From Rhizobium tibeticum (GTDB taxonomy: Bacteria > Pseudomonadota > Alphaproteobacteria > Rhizobiales > Rhizobiaceae), in NCBI RefSeq assembly GCF_900110205.1, contig NZ_FOCV01000015.1, forward strand, positions 88,902 through 152,901: a DNA stretch of 64,000 bases, in the 5' to 3' direction. Position numbers and translations under genes: made by a program. Of the stretch, positions 34,902 to 44,039 are shown piece after piece; the stretch's first letter is position 1; each line of letters opens with the position of its first letter. Below the pieces are notes generated by a model. The model saw nothing but the letters and a program-made list of their open reading frames with translations. It was not told where the DNA came from and ran no database searches.

Positions 34902-35938
34902 TCATACCGGTATTTCTCCAGGCTCTTTTGTCCACCGGAATTCGGAGCCATCACTCCACATGCGATGCATTATCACAGCTAATCGTCTTGAAAGCGCGAC
35001 GATCGCCTTTGATCGTCCGCGCCTTCGGGCGATACTCATTGCCCAGGCCTTCAGCCAGGACCATTTCTTCACCGGCTCAGCATGACCTGCGCGGCTTCGT
35101 AAAGAAGGGCACGCATCATGCCATCGCCACATAAGGAGACACGTCCGACACGATGGCTTTCTCCGGACTGATTGAGCACTGGGGTTAAGCCGAGTGCCGG
35201 TCCAACTGCTCGAGAGTTTTTGAAGCGAGCTGGAACGTCGATGGTGCTGACGAACGCAAGCGATGTGACGGGTCCGACGCCGGGTATCGTCATAAGGCGT
35301 CGGCAGGTGCCATCGTCGCGGACCTCATCCAGGACCTTTTGATGTAACTTCGCGAACTCGGTGCGCAGCTTCTCTCTGGCGGCAAGCAAAGGCGAGATGA
35401 TTTCGCCAAGTTCAGGCGCTCCGTCGATAAGCTCACGAATACGAGCTTCGAAGCCGATCGTTCTGACGATCCCTACCTTGAGGCCGAAGTTGCGCAGCAG
35501 CCCCCGGATATCGTTCTCTATGGCGATCGCCTTCTCTTGCAGTAGCTTACGTGCTGTCAGCAATGCGCGCCGTTTCTGGCTCGTCAAAGTCTTCACGTGA
35601 ACGGGTCGAAACAGATTCACCCGCACCATCTGGGCGATGCCGCGGGCATCGTTGCGATCGGTCTTGTTCACCTGCGCCTTCAAAAAAGCTTTGGCGTGGC
35701 GCGTTTCAATACAAACCGCAGGCAAGCCGGCTTCGGCTAAGCCGCTGAACAGCCATTGAGACAGAGGACCGGCCTCGAGTCCTACGCGAGCAAGGCTATA
35801 TGTCTGGTTGTTGAGGGTCGAAGCAAGATCGTCGGGGTGGCTTGTGACCTTCAGTTCGCGGCAGATTTTGCCCGTTTCATCGATAATGCATATCGCCGTC
35901 TCTTTCACAGAAACGTCCAGTCCGGCATAATACTTCAT
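34902..35938 (-). pseudogene. IS110-family transposase (element C) with a one-base frameshift
   Basis: From ATG 35938 the frame reads MKYYAGLDVSVKETAICIID (DEDD opening), VNKTDRNDARGIAQMVRVNL, IPGVGPVTSLAFVSTIDVPA and SRAVGPALGLTP to YEAAQVMLSR, then stops at 35069. The next frame continues with VKKWSWLKAWAMSIARRRGR and ends at 34902 (HRMWSDGSEFRWT). Restoring one G in AGCCGGTGAAG (about 35072-35075) makes a single protein of about 345 residues, normal length. The element is probably inactive unless the shift is a sequencing error. Confidence 0.85.
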
Positions 35939-35999
35939 GCTGCGCTTCCTTTTCTGATGTTTGTGGCTGATCGTACAGACCACGTTCTATCATCAGCTC

Positions 36000-36606
36000 G
36001 AAGCGCAGCACCCTGGTCGCTGCTGCCAGATATAGGGCCCAAGCCGAATATCCCATCTGACTCAGTTTTGGTGCCGTTTTGATCATGTCTGGCCGATCGG
36101 TCGGCTTGTCGAAAATCGCGTTTTTCACGGCCACGCATTCGGCGCTTCAAAAGATCCAGCTTGGAATCCTTGTCGCACCAGGCGCGGTTTTGTCGCAAGT
36201 ATCGGCTGCCGCCACCGATTATATTCGCCGGGATGCGGATATTGGCATCTGCGAGGACGGCAAGGGAGGTTCTCCGATAGACCCAAAGGTAGATGCAATG
36301 TTCGACCACGCCTCGATTGGCATCGGTGACATAGATCGGCGCAACAACCGGAACAGGACGGCGGGTCCCGGGCTCCGGCAAGCGATCGAGGCCCGCGCTG
36401 CAGTGCTCCGACCACAGACAATGAGGCTGACGAGTTCGAAACGAATGGTTATGAAGAGGAGAAGATGCTGCCTGCCGGAAATCCGGTCTCGTCGAGACCA
36501 TCTTCGGAATTTCGGAGCCGACTGGTGTCTTCGCCCACTTGAGGCCGAAGCATCTGGCAAAGGCGATGGCCGGCGCATCAAGAACGAGCATTTTTGAAGG
36601 AAGAGC
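36000..36606. other. region of uncertain content
   Basis: About 600 bases with long but unconvincing frames on both strands (plus 36079-36597, minus 35935-36645); neither has a family or a proper start. The left part belongs to the upstream flank of IS110 element C. Confidence 0.35.
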
Positions 36607-36768
36607 ATGAACACCGCATTTCAGGTCAAGCTTCTGAAGGACCATCGCACCTTGGCACGACAGAAACTGACGACCCTTAGCCCAGACGATTCCAAGCGTC
36701 CGCTCTATGAGAAGCGTATCGCCGAACTCGACGAAAAGATCGCGGCTCTCGGCGGAGACCGGAACTAG
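36607..36768 (+). CDS. small helical protein
   Basis: A 53-residue protein, ATG 36607 after GAAGGAAGAGC. It is charged and helical with no membrane part: FQVKLLKDHRTLARQKLTTL, then EKRIAELDEKIAALGGD, which has coiled-coil character. It converges on the helicase gene, from which it is separated by about 240 bases. Unknown function. Confidence 0.6.
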   Translation: MNTAFQVKLLKDHRTLARQKLTTLSPDDSKRPLYEKRIAELDEKIAALGGDRN

Positions 36769-37007
36769 CTCCGTTCGCCATCAAACCTGATGACCAGCGA
36801 TTGCCACCGTTTTCCTGACAAATGACAAGGCCGTCGCAGCAAAAGCACGGTCCTTGCCGCGGCCTCAAAAAGAAATCCGGTGGACTTAAATACCGGAACG
36901 CTGAGCGGGAACAGGACCGTCGACCACCGATACCACCCGCGTTTTCCCATTCGGGATCGAGCGGGAACCCTTCGCACTTGCCCTCCACGAAAAGTGCTTT
37001 TGGCAAC

Positions 37008-39893
37008 TCAAACGACACGAAGGATAGGTTTGCGCGGCTGGGAACTGAACATCGCTCTCGCCGCATCCGCCTCGATAAGCCACCGATCGTTCGTGCCGAG
37101 CATCCATCGATCCCGCCGTTGGTCCCGAAGCCAGTTGGCACGGTTTCCTATTATGTAAAGCCGCCGACGCGCGCGCGTTACGGCGACGTTCATGATGTTT
37201 GGCGCTTCCAAAGCCCACTGGATGCTGCTGGAACGCTTGGCTCCCAGAACAAGAAGCACCGTCTCGGCCTCTTTTCCTTGAAACGAGTGCACGGTACCGA
37301 CCGATCTGTCGATCCAATCCTCCACCAAGGCCGGGGCAAGATCACCGAACACCTCTGGCGCATCATCCAGGAGCCGCTGCTTGAGCCCGATGGCGACCTT
37401 TCTGAAGGGTGAGATGAGGAAGAGATCTGGCAGCTTCGGCTCACCGCGCTCTGAAACCTGGTACTTGATGTAAGAGCAAACGATCAGCTGCGCCAACGCC
37501 CCTTCTTCTGGAACATAGAAGTCGTTTGGCATCTCGGAGGTACCCACGACATTGATCCAAGCACTCGGGCCGAACATCGGTCGCTGGATGGTGAGCCGCG
37601 CTTCCCTTTCCGTCGTTTCATGACCGAGTACCATGGATTGGTCGTAAGCCAACCCATTTGCGATCGAAAACATCGGCTCCGCACACCGTCGATGAACCCT
37701 CAAGGGAGCACCGATCCACTTGCCGTTTCGATTTGCTCCAAACGGGTTGATCCTGTCAGCCAAGGTTTGGAGAGACGTCGACTTGCACCGAAACTCCGGC
37801 GGGACGCCCAATTTCGCCGCAAGAGCATTGTCGACCGCAGCGCTAATCGTGCAGATGGGTTCGATCTGAAACGGGTCACCAACGACGATCGCACGCTTGG
37901 CTCGTGACACCGCATCGATCGCGTGATGGCTACACGCCTGCCCCGCCTCATCAACGATGAGCCACGGTATCGCCCCTCGGTCAAAACGTCCGAAGGTGGT
38001 GGCAAAAGAACAGAATGTCGATGAAACGACGGGAACGAGAAGGCTGAAGGTGCTCCATAGATGTCCAGCGATGGACGCCGGCTGTCCGCTGCCTTTGCCC
38101 GAATTCAGCTCGATCCAGGCTGAAAGGTTCGGCCCGATGCGCTCCCATGCATGATAGACAAACGACTGGTGAAGCTTCATGGCTGCAATGAAGAGCTCGG
38201 CTCGTGCAGCCTCGAGAGCAGCCGATGTACCAACGAGCATCTCGGCCCTGGCCTGTGGCTCCGCATTCAGAAACGCACTTTGGGTGACGACAATACCGAG
38301 TTCTTCGACCACCTGGTCTATTTGCTCCATGGCTCGCGCAAGCACGGCATCAGCGGCATCCGTCCGATCAGGGAGTTGTCGAACAGCAAGAGCACCGGCG
38401 TGGGTTGCCGACCTCAGCGTTGTAACAGTCGCTCCCGGCACTGTACCGATCCTGGCGTGGATCGAACGCAATTCGTCTGCTGCGCGCAATAGCTCGCTCA
38501 GCCGGAGATGCGCCGCTTTGATCTCCTCGAGCTTGGCCTTCGCCGCGGCATACTCGTCCCGAGCGACCTGCCAATCATCGACATCGCAGTTCTCAAAAAG
38601 AGAGGCACCATCAAGCGCCTCGGCTATCGATGCCGCACAGCGATCTTTGTTTTGTCGATTGCCCAGAGGCACTGAGATCGCACCCCAGGCGTTGGACATC
38701 ACGCGGTGCTGCGCCATCAGGTTCTGGGCAAGGCCGGAAAGATAGCTCAGTTGGTCACCATACCTCCGCCCGATCTTTTCGCGCTTTGGCAATTCGAGGG
38801 TGAGGTTTGCGACAGCGCCGTTGTTGGAACTCGCCACGGCGATGAGGAAGTCATGGAGAGCGTGATCGATCATGAACTGAGCTCCGCCCCCGCCCGCAGG
38901 CGTAAAGGCAGTCAGGGGATCGTCATAGCGTCGCAGGATTTCGGCACGCCGCGCAATAATCTCGGCAATAACATCCATCAGCAACGTTGTCTTACCAGTG
39001 CCTGGCGGCCCGTTTATCGAGAAGACTCCGCCATTTTCCAAGCGCGGAAACAGCTCGTTGACTGCGACTTGCTGCTGTGGCGAAAGGGAAAAGTCGGAGG
39101 GCCAGCGAGCAGACGGATAGCGTTCGGTTTGTAAGGTCTCCAAGACCACAGCGTCCCCGACTGCGTCAAAGTCGGAGGCGGCCGGCTGCATAGTCAAAAG
39201 GTCCCATGCTGCGCCTATGATCACGCCGTCTTCCACATCGGATTGGAGCCCACGCAGAAGATCTGGATAGACGCTGCTGAAAACCCTCGAATCCCTGACC
39301 TTTCTCGCCGGCTTGTTCCGCGCGATCGGCTTGGAGCGGGTAACGACAACACATTTCATCGCTGCTCGGAGATGGGGCGGGAGTTGCAGAACCAAGAAGG
39401 CACGGTCGGCGAGCGCTGCGGCGACAGCCAAGGGCTTGGAACGGGCTTTCAGTCTCGCTTTGAACTCTCTCGCCAAAGCATCTGCATACTCGGAAAAAGT
39501 GACGTCTGTCGTTTCGAGTGCTGCAGCCAACTCATAAAGAAACCTGCTGACAACAAGGGAGCCCTTTTCCGCGGTTCCCTGGTCGGATACTGCAAAAACG
39601 CCCGCAAATGTATAGCGATCGCCCTCGGAATGGCTGTCTTCAGGATCTTTGGCCAGTGGCGACCAACGGCGTACCAGGATTTCGTCGCACGCATCGAGGT
39701 TGGTGATGCCATAGCGGACAAAATGACGAAATGACCGGTTGCTGTCTGCGATCGAAAGCCATGGCACGTTCTTATCGACGATATGGGATACCGTCATATC
39801 GACACTTCGTTCGCCCGCATCTTCGGCGATCGGCGCGCTGTAGCGCTCAACGTGCTCCCAGTATTTCAGGACCCGCAGCGCTTGCTCACGCAT
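37008..39893 (-). CDS. superfamily-1 (Upf1-like) DNA/RNA helicase
   Basis: A 961-residue protein from ATG 39893; the frame is open to 40016, but the 41 extra residues look non-coding. Residues 1-300 have no known domain. The helicase core starts at about 315: the Q-motif-like region SLSPQQQVAVNELF, Walker A GPPGTGKTTLL, a helical insertion of some 250 residues, Walker B WLIVDEAGQA, motif III VVGDPFQIEP, and in the second RecA domain TVHSFQGKEAETVLLVLG and NVAVTRARRRLYIIG. Large stand-alone SF1 helicases of this sort occur in anti-phage or DNA-repair loci; no nuclease domain or partner gene is visible here. Role open. Confidence 0.88.
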   Translation of the reverse strand: MREQALRVLKYWEHVERYSAPIAEDAGERSVDMTVSHIVDKNVPWLSIADSNRSFRHFVRYGITNLDACDEILVRRWSPLAKDPEDSHSEGDRYTFAGVFAVSDQGTAEKGSLVVSRFLYELAAALETTDVTFSEYADALAREFKARLKARSKPLAVAAALADRAFLVLQLPPHLRAAMKCVVVTRSKPIARNKPARKVRDSRVFSSVYPDLLRGLQSDVEDGVIIGAAWDLLTMQPAASDFDAVGDAVVLETLQTERYPSARWPSDFSLSPQQQVAVNELFPRLENGGVFSINGPPGTGKTTLLMDVIAEIIARRAEILRRYDDPLTAFTPAGGGGAQFMIDHALHDFLIAVASSNNGAVANLTLELPKREKIGRRYGDQLSYLSGLAQNLMAQHRVMSNAWGAISVPLGNRQNKDRCAASIAEALDGASLFENCDVDDWQVARDEYAAAKAKLEEIKAAHLRLSELLRAADELRSIHARIGTVPGATVTTLRSATHAGALAVRQLPDRTDAADAVLARAMEQIDQVVEELGIVVTQSAFLNAEPQARAEMLVGTSAALEAARAELFIAAMKLHQSFVYHAWERIGPNLSAWIELNSGKGSGQPASIAGHLWSTFSLLVPVVSSTFCSFATTFGRFDRGAIPWLIVDEAGQACSHHAIDAVSRAKRAIVVGDPFQIEPICTISAAVDNALAAKLGVPPEFRCKSTSLQTLADRINPFGANRNGKWIGAPLRVHRRCAEPMFSIANGLAYDQSMVLGHETTEREARLTIQRPMFGPSAWINVVGTSEMPNDFYVPEEGALAQLIVCSYIKYQVSERGEPKLPDLFLISPFRKVAIGLKQRLLDDAPEVFGDLAPALVEDWIDRSVGTVHSFQGKEAETVLLVLGAKRSSSIQWALEAPNIMNVAVTRARRRLYIIGNRANWLRDQRRDRWMLGTNDRWLIEADAARAMFSSQPRKPILRVV

Positions 39894-40367
39894 CCGACAG
39901 GACCACGATTGATTTGGAAACAGGAGCAAGTGAGCCCTCGCATCCGAAGTAAAGGATATTGCTTTCCATCCAGGCACGGCCCCTTCGCGTTTGATTACGG
40001 CGCAGGGCCTCTCCAAACGCGTTTTCTAAAATTTCTCAGGACGCTGCCTCTCGATCGGTGGATTGTTCCGAATCGAAACACAGGCACTCCGCGAACTGCA
40101 GTCTCTTCGCAGGGCCTCACTAAATAGTTAGCGATGCCGAGTTGACGGGATGAGAGGGGTTCATCCTCCGTAGAATTCAACCACGAGCGCATTCACCGCT
40201 TCGGCTTCGAGGCAACCGACGCTGCAAAGCCGGTGGACGACGAGCGGCTTGCCGAAGGCCTCAAATATCTCGGGGCCTTCTTTTCAGTTATCCGCGATCG
40301 TAAGACCTCCATGCGGAACTTGCAGAACCGAGCCGCATTGACCCGTACAGGCCGTGCGGAGGCAGCA
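39894..40367. other. gap with a possible gene remnant
   Basis: About 470 bases. In frame with the DUF6894 gene, an upstream stretch at about 40200-40310 reads FGFEATDAAKPVDDERLAEG and LKYLGAFFSVIRDRK, which looks coding but has no start; it may be the tail of a lost gene. Confidence 0.3.
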
Positions 40368-40601
40368 ATGCATGAACCGAAACTCAAGCGCTTCTTCTTC
40401 CACATTCGGAAAGGCAAAGAACTCGTTCGGGATCGAGAAGGGTCCCTATTCAACGATGTCGACGATGCCATCACCGAAGCCCTGATCTGTGCTAGGACGG
40501 GCCGAGGCCATAAAGGCGACGGCGGTTCGATAGCAAGGGCTTTCGAGATTACCGACGAGACCGGAAAACTGCTGGCGACCGTTCCGATAGCGTCTTATTG
40601 A
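40368..40601 (+). CDS. DUF6894-family protein
   Basis: A 77-residue protein, ATG 40368 with GGAGG six bases upstream; the frame is open from 40233 but this start is clearly better. Family pattern: KRFFFHIRKGKELVRDREGS, FNDVDDAITEALICAR and SIARAFEITDETGKLLATVP. DUF6894 proteins are short, common in Rhizobiales and of unknown function. Confidence 0.8.
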   Translation: MHEPKLKRFFFHIRKGKELVRDREGSLFNDVDDAITEALICARTGRGHKGDGGSIARAFEITDETGKLLATVPIASY

Positions 40602-40819
40602 AAACGCTCGGCAGAACGTCGACTTCTATCGTTCTATCGCGGTCGAGACGTCAAAGCTTTTGCAAGCGATCGACGGGGACGTCGCGGCCCAGGTGAACCA
40701 GCGCCCGCGCTTGGATACGCAGGTGGGCGCGCTTGCCGATTGTCTCTCCGACGAGACGCAGCACAGAACTATCTCGCACCTTAGACGCGCGATAAACGCT
40801 TACGCCCGCTCGGCATAAT
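40591..40819 (+). pseudogene. coding-like remnant without a start
   Basis: An open stretch reading NARQNVDFYRSIAVETSKLL, QAIDGDVAAQVNQRP and ending HLRRAINAYARSA at TAA 40819. No ATG, GTG or TTG stands at its beginning, and its end overlaps the end of the antiporter gene on the other strand. Possibly a truncated gene. Confidence 0.25.
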
Positions 40820-42209
40820 CGACGATCGCCGTGGCCCTACGCTGATATCGATCCAAAAGCTGAGGGTGAATAAGATGTCCGTCGGCGTCATAGGCTAGAC
40901 TTTGAACGGTCAGCAGTTGCATCTGAGCCATTGCGGCTTCGGCTTGACTCATTGTGAGGCGAGCTCTTTCCGATTCCGGTTCCACCAGCCGAGCCCAAGC
41001 AATGACACGCCTGAGCGTCGTTCCCTGCAGGAGCACGGTTCCGACAATGACGGCGAATGACGTGACTAGTATAAAGTCGCGGCTGGGAAAGTCTTCCGGC
41101 AAGCTCAATGCCAGAGCAAGCGTCACCACGCCACGGACGCCTGCCCAGCTCAAAACGGTGGCGCCGCCGATGCCAAGTGGCGACGATCTTCGAAGACCCA
41201 TGTTATTACACAGTTTCATGACAGCATCGGAGGCGAACACCCAGGCAAACCGCGCTGCTATAAGCGTGACGAGGATCGCCAGTATCGGCAGGCCCATGGT
41301 CGCCACCACCGCGCCGAAGCCGCCACCACGTTCAACAACGTCCCGCAGGGACAGCCCGATCAATATGAAGACCGCAGCTTCCATCAGGAAGATCATCACG
41401 TTCCAGAAGGACGAACCTCGCATACGTGTCGCCGCAGATAGAACGGTGTGCTGATGCCAGGTAGCAATCAAGCCCGTGGTCACCGTGGCAATGACACCTG
41501 AAACATGCAGGAATTCTCCAAGAAGATAAGAAATCCAGGCTAGAAGCACTGTGGCAGCGATGATGAGATATTCGTCCCCCAGGCGCCGGACGAACCTGAC
41601 CCACACGGTACCGACGGCAACGCCAACAAGGGCCCCGCCGCATGCCAAAGCCAAGAAATTGCCAACCGCCTCAACTGTGCTGAAGGCGCCGGTTGCGGCG
41701 GCGGAAACGGCGAAGCGGAAAAGCACCAGACCGCTCGCGTCATTCAACAGGCTCTCGCCTTCCAACAGAATTTGGAGCCGCCGGGGCAGTGTTACCCGCT
41801 CCAGTACCGCGCGCGCGGAAACCGCGTCGGGTGGCGATACGATCGCACCAAGTGCCGCACAGGCAGCCCAGGGAAGCGACGGGAAGAGGAAATGGGTCAC
41901 AACTGCCACGACGGCGCAGGTGAAGAACACCGCGCCGACGGCAAGCGAGGCAATGCCGATCACATGGCGTCGCAGCCTTGCGACGGCGATGGACCAGGCG
42001 CCGTCCAGTAGTAGCGGCGGCAAGAAGATGACGAGCACCAGTGTGGGATCGACAGTGATCGCCGGCAGTCCCGGCAGAAACGCAAGCAGCGCGCCACCTG
42101 CGAGCAAAGCGACGGATGGTGGGAGTCCAAACCTTTGGGCGGCGTAGTGGAGCGCGATGATTGCAAGAAACATCGCGATCACCAACTCGAACAAATGCTT
42201 TCCATCCAT
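40800..42209 (-). CDS. CPA1-family Na+/H+ antiporter
   Basis: A 469-residue inner-membrane protein with about 12 helices, ATG 42209 after GGGGGAGCAAGC (the longer frame to 42335 is rejected). Family features: LFLPPLLLDGAWSI-like VIFLPPLLLDGAWSIA, the ion-binding region AIVSPPDAVSARAVL, GESLLNDASGLVLFRFAV with the paired N-D, and SWAGVRGVVTLALALSLP. It exchanges sodium (or potassium) for protons in pH and salt stress. The C-terminal cytoplasmic tail is short. Confidence 0.93.
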   Translation of the reverse strand: MDGKHLFELVIAMFLAIIALHYAAQRFGLPPSVALLAGGALLAFLPGLPAITVDPTLVLVIFLPPLLLDGAWSIAVARLRRHVIGIASLAVGAVFFTCAVVAVVTHFLFPSLPWAACAALGAIVSPPDAVSARAVLERVTLPRRLQILLEGESLLNDASGLVLFRFAVSAAATGAFSTVEAVGNFLALACGGALVGVAVGTVWVRFVRRLGDEYLIIAATVLLAWISYLLGEFLHVSGVIATVTTGLIATWHQHTVLSAATRMRGSSFWNVMIFLMEAAVFILIGLSLRDVVERGGGFGAVVATMGLPILAILVTLIAARFAWVFASDAVMKLCNNMGLRRSSPLGIGGATVLSWAGVRGVVTLALALSLPEDFPSRDFILVTSFAVIVGTVLLQGTTLRRVIAWARLVEPESERARLTMSQAEAAMAQMQLLTVQSLAYDADGHLIHPQLLDRYQRRATAIVDYAERA

Positions 42210-42756
42210 GCTTGCTCCCCCACGGCCTGTATTGCGACCCAGTCCTATCAAAGGACGTGTGCAGTCAAAGTGCAACTCGGTTCGGGAGCATAGGCTAGGT
42301 GTGCGGGCATATGAGAGGTGCAGCGCGAACACCAACGAGCGGCGGCCGCGGCGTGTCTGCCTTGAGGTAACGGCTGTGTGCGTTTTGCCTCCCGCGGTTC
42401 GTGAGGCCCTGGAGCTTCCCCTCTTAGCTGTGTGCTGGGAGTTCTCGCGTCGGGCTGAACCGCTTGCATGTGGGCGAGCACCGGAATCTGGAAATAAGGC
42501 GTGGTCCCGTGCCTGCCGGAAGCGCGAGACAGCGCCGCATCATAGACCAGAAGCAAAATGCGCAGGGTTTTGGCCCGACCGACACGCGCACCTGATCGCG
42601 CTAAACAGATAAGAACTTCACACCTGTCTATAGGCAAAGGCTTCAGACGCACCCCATGCCTAACGTCGCCCTGAAGGGATGTCGCCTGCGATGGCAGCAT
42701 CCCTTTCAGAAAGCCACAAGGACACGGTCGCCCGATGAAGCGGGCGACCGGCGACA
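42210..42756. other. intergenic region
   Basis: About 550 bases with no supported gene; the long minus frame 42248-42757 begins inside a hairpin and has no coding features. It holds the antiporter promoter region and the hairpin at 42726. Confidence 0.4.
42726..42749 (-). terminator. hairpin after the small gene at 42757
   Basis: Nine-base arms GGTCGCCCG and CGGGCGACC with a six-base loop, just past the stop of the leftward gene at 42757. No T-run follows, so it is either a weak terminator or an mRNA 3'-end stabiliser. Confidence 0.5.
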
Positions 42757-43008
42757 CTATTTTGTTGCCGCCGTCATCGGGTTGTAGCTTCCGAACAGGC
42801 TTCGCGCGTTCTCGACCATGACCTTGAGGTGCGAGCGATCACGCACGCCCTGCTGGTAGAGATCGATCACGATGGCAGCGATGCGTCCGGCCTCTTCCGA
42901 CTCCTTGGCCAACCCGATCTCCTTCAGCAGTTCGTCGAAAACGGACTGGCAGGCGGCGAGGTCCTGAGCATCGAAGAAGGTCGGCTCTTGAACGTCGACC
43001 GTCTTCAT
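42757..43008 (-). CDS. small hypothetical protein next to hsp20
   Basis: An 83-residue soluble protein beginning MKTVDVQEPTFFDAQDLAAC and containing SEEAGRIAAIVIDLYQQGVR. Such short helical proteins are found downstream of small heat-shock genes in several rhizobia. ATG 43008 follows GGGTACCTCAAA; it is 54 bases from the Hsp20 stop and probably co-transcribed. Confidence 0.65.
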   Translation of the reverse strand: MKTVDVQEPTFFDAQDLAACQSVFDELLKEIGLAKESEEAGRIAAIVIDLYQQGVRDRSHLKVMVENARSLFGSYNPMTAATK

Positions 43009-43062
43009 TTTGAGGTACCCTATTGAGCGATGCCGCCGTGATCGAGCGGCGCGTCCAGTTGT

Positions 43063-43539
43063 TTAGGCGACCTGTTGTTTATCAGCGTCGATCTGAAGCT
43101 GCGTTGTCTGCGGCTGACTGCCGTCGCCGATCGCGATCTTACGCGGCTTCATTGCTTCGGGGATTTCGCGCTTCAGATCGATGCTCAGAAGACCATTCGT
43201 CAGCGAGGCAGTCTCGACCCTGACATGGTCGGCCAGCTCGAAGCGCCGTTCGAAGGCGCGCCCGGCAATGCCGCGGTGCAGGTAGTCCACGTCTTTCTCC
43301 TCGGACTTCTGTCCCGTCACGATGAGGACGTTGCGCTCCTGCGTGATGTCGAGGTCCGCACCGGCAAAACCGGCCACCGCCATCTGGATGCGGTAGGCGT
43401 CCTCGCTCGTCTTGACGATATCGTAGGGCGGCCAGGCGTCGACGGCCTGCAGGCGCTGGGCGTTGTTGAGGAGATTGAAGACACGGTCGAAGCCGATGCT
43501 GGACCGATACAGCGGTGCGAAGTCAAATTCGTTTCTCAT
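43063..43539 (-). CDS. small heat-shock protein, Hsp20/alpha-crystallin family
   Basis: A 158-residue ATP-independent chaperone, ATG 43539 after CGGAGGATTTGGTT. The alpha-crystallin domain spans about 35-130: PPYDIVKTSEDAYRIQMAVA, LDITQERNVLIVTGQK, YLHRGIAGRAFERRFELADH and the G-x-L motif in NGLLSIDLKREIPEAMKPRK. The N terminus (FDFAPLYRSSIGFDRVFNLL) is typical of the class A IbpA-like type. Its leader looks like a ROSE RNA thermometer and a possible heat-shock sigma promoter lies further upstream. It oligomerises and holds unfolded proteins during heat shock. Confidence 0.94.
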   Translation of the reverse strand: MRNEFDFAPLYRSSIGFDRVFNLLNNAQRLQAVDAWPPYDIVKTSEDAYRIQMAVAGFAGADLDITQERNVLIVTGQKSEEKDVDYLHRGIAGRAFERRFELADHVRVETASLTNGLLSIDLKREIPEAMKPRKIAIGDGSQPQTTQLQIDADKQQVA

Positions 43540-43632
43540 AACCAAATCCTCCGTAAAGCGAGATGGAAAGGAGACGCGTCGGAAACCTGCGTCCCCGGCT
43601 TTCCGGCCCCCTATTGGGCTGCCGGCAAACAT
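43540..43632 (-). promoter_or_regulatory. ROSE-like RNA thermometer upstream of hsp20
   Basis: Just before the start the leader reads TCGCTTTACGGAGGA: the U-C/U-G-C-U anti-Shine-Dalgarno motif of ROSE elements, then four bases, then GGAGGA. Further up, GCCGGCAGCCC and GGGGCCGGAAAGCCGGGG offer GC-rich hairpins as in rhizobial ROSE leaders. In that class heat melts the last hairpin and frees the ribosome binding site. Structure not computed. Confidence 0.55.
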
Positions 43633-43634
43633 CG

Positions 43635-43663
43635 ATTTGGTTTGCGTTTTTTTCAGATTCAAG
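43635..43663 (-). promoter_or_regulatory. possible heat-shock sigma (RpoH) promoter of hsp20
   Basis: CTTGAA (43663-43658) and CCAAAT (43640-43635), separated by 17 bases, resemble the alphaproteobacterial RpoH pattern CTTG...CCxxAT, although the -10 half is weak. The position, about 95-125 bases before the hsp20 start, fits a ROSE-length leader. Confidence 0.4.
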
Positions 43664-44039
43664 AGCGCCTTCAAAAAAAATTGCTAGCGCTCTGTCCGGC
43701 ATCACATTAGCCTTGTCCCACGACGCGATCGAGGCCATCTCGGCAATTGCATATCCTTCGCCCCATCGAAGTTCGCCGGACCCGATGACGTGTTTGCGGC
43801 ACCCGGGATGTCGACGCAGGAAAAGCACGCGATCCTCGCCTCATGGGCATCGCGGCCGCGATGCACTTCGCTTCCTCCAATTCATAAACAGCCGCATTAT
43901 CCTGCACTCGCGCATGCCCTTACAGGGACGCGTGCTGCGGCTTGCCGTCCTACATCTTCCGCGACAACCGACCTGGGCCTTGACTTTGCAACCGTTCGTC
44001 GTCCACCTTCAGCGCGGCGAAGCTCCAGGGAGAAGGCTT

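Noticed and set aside
35935..36645. 236-codon minus frame and the overlapping plus frame 36079-36597
   Set aside because: They oppose each other over 500 bases, neither has a start signal or a domain, and the left part runs into the IS110 flank.
42248..42757. 169-codon minus frame
   Set aside because: It starts inside a hairpin, has no ribosome binding site, is rich in Arg, Pro and His and resembles no family; a chance frame in GC-rich DNA.
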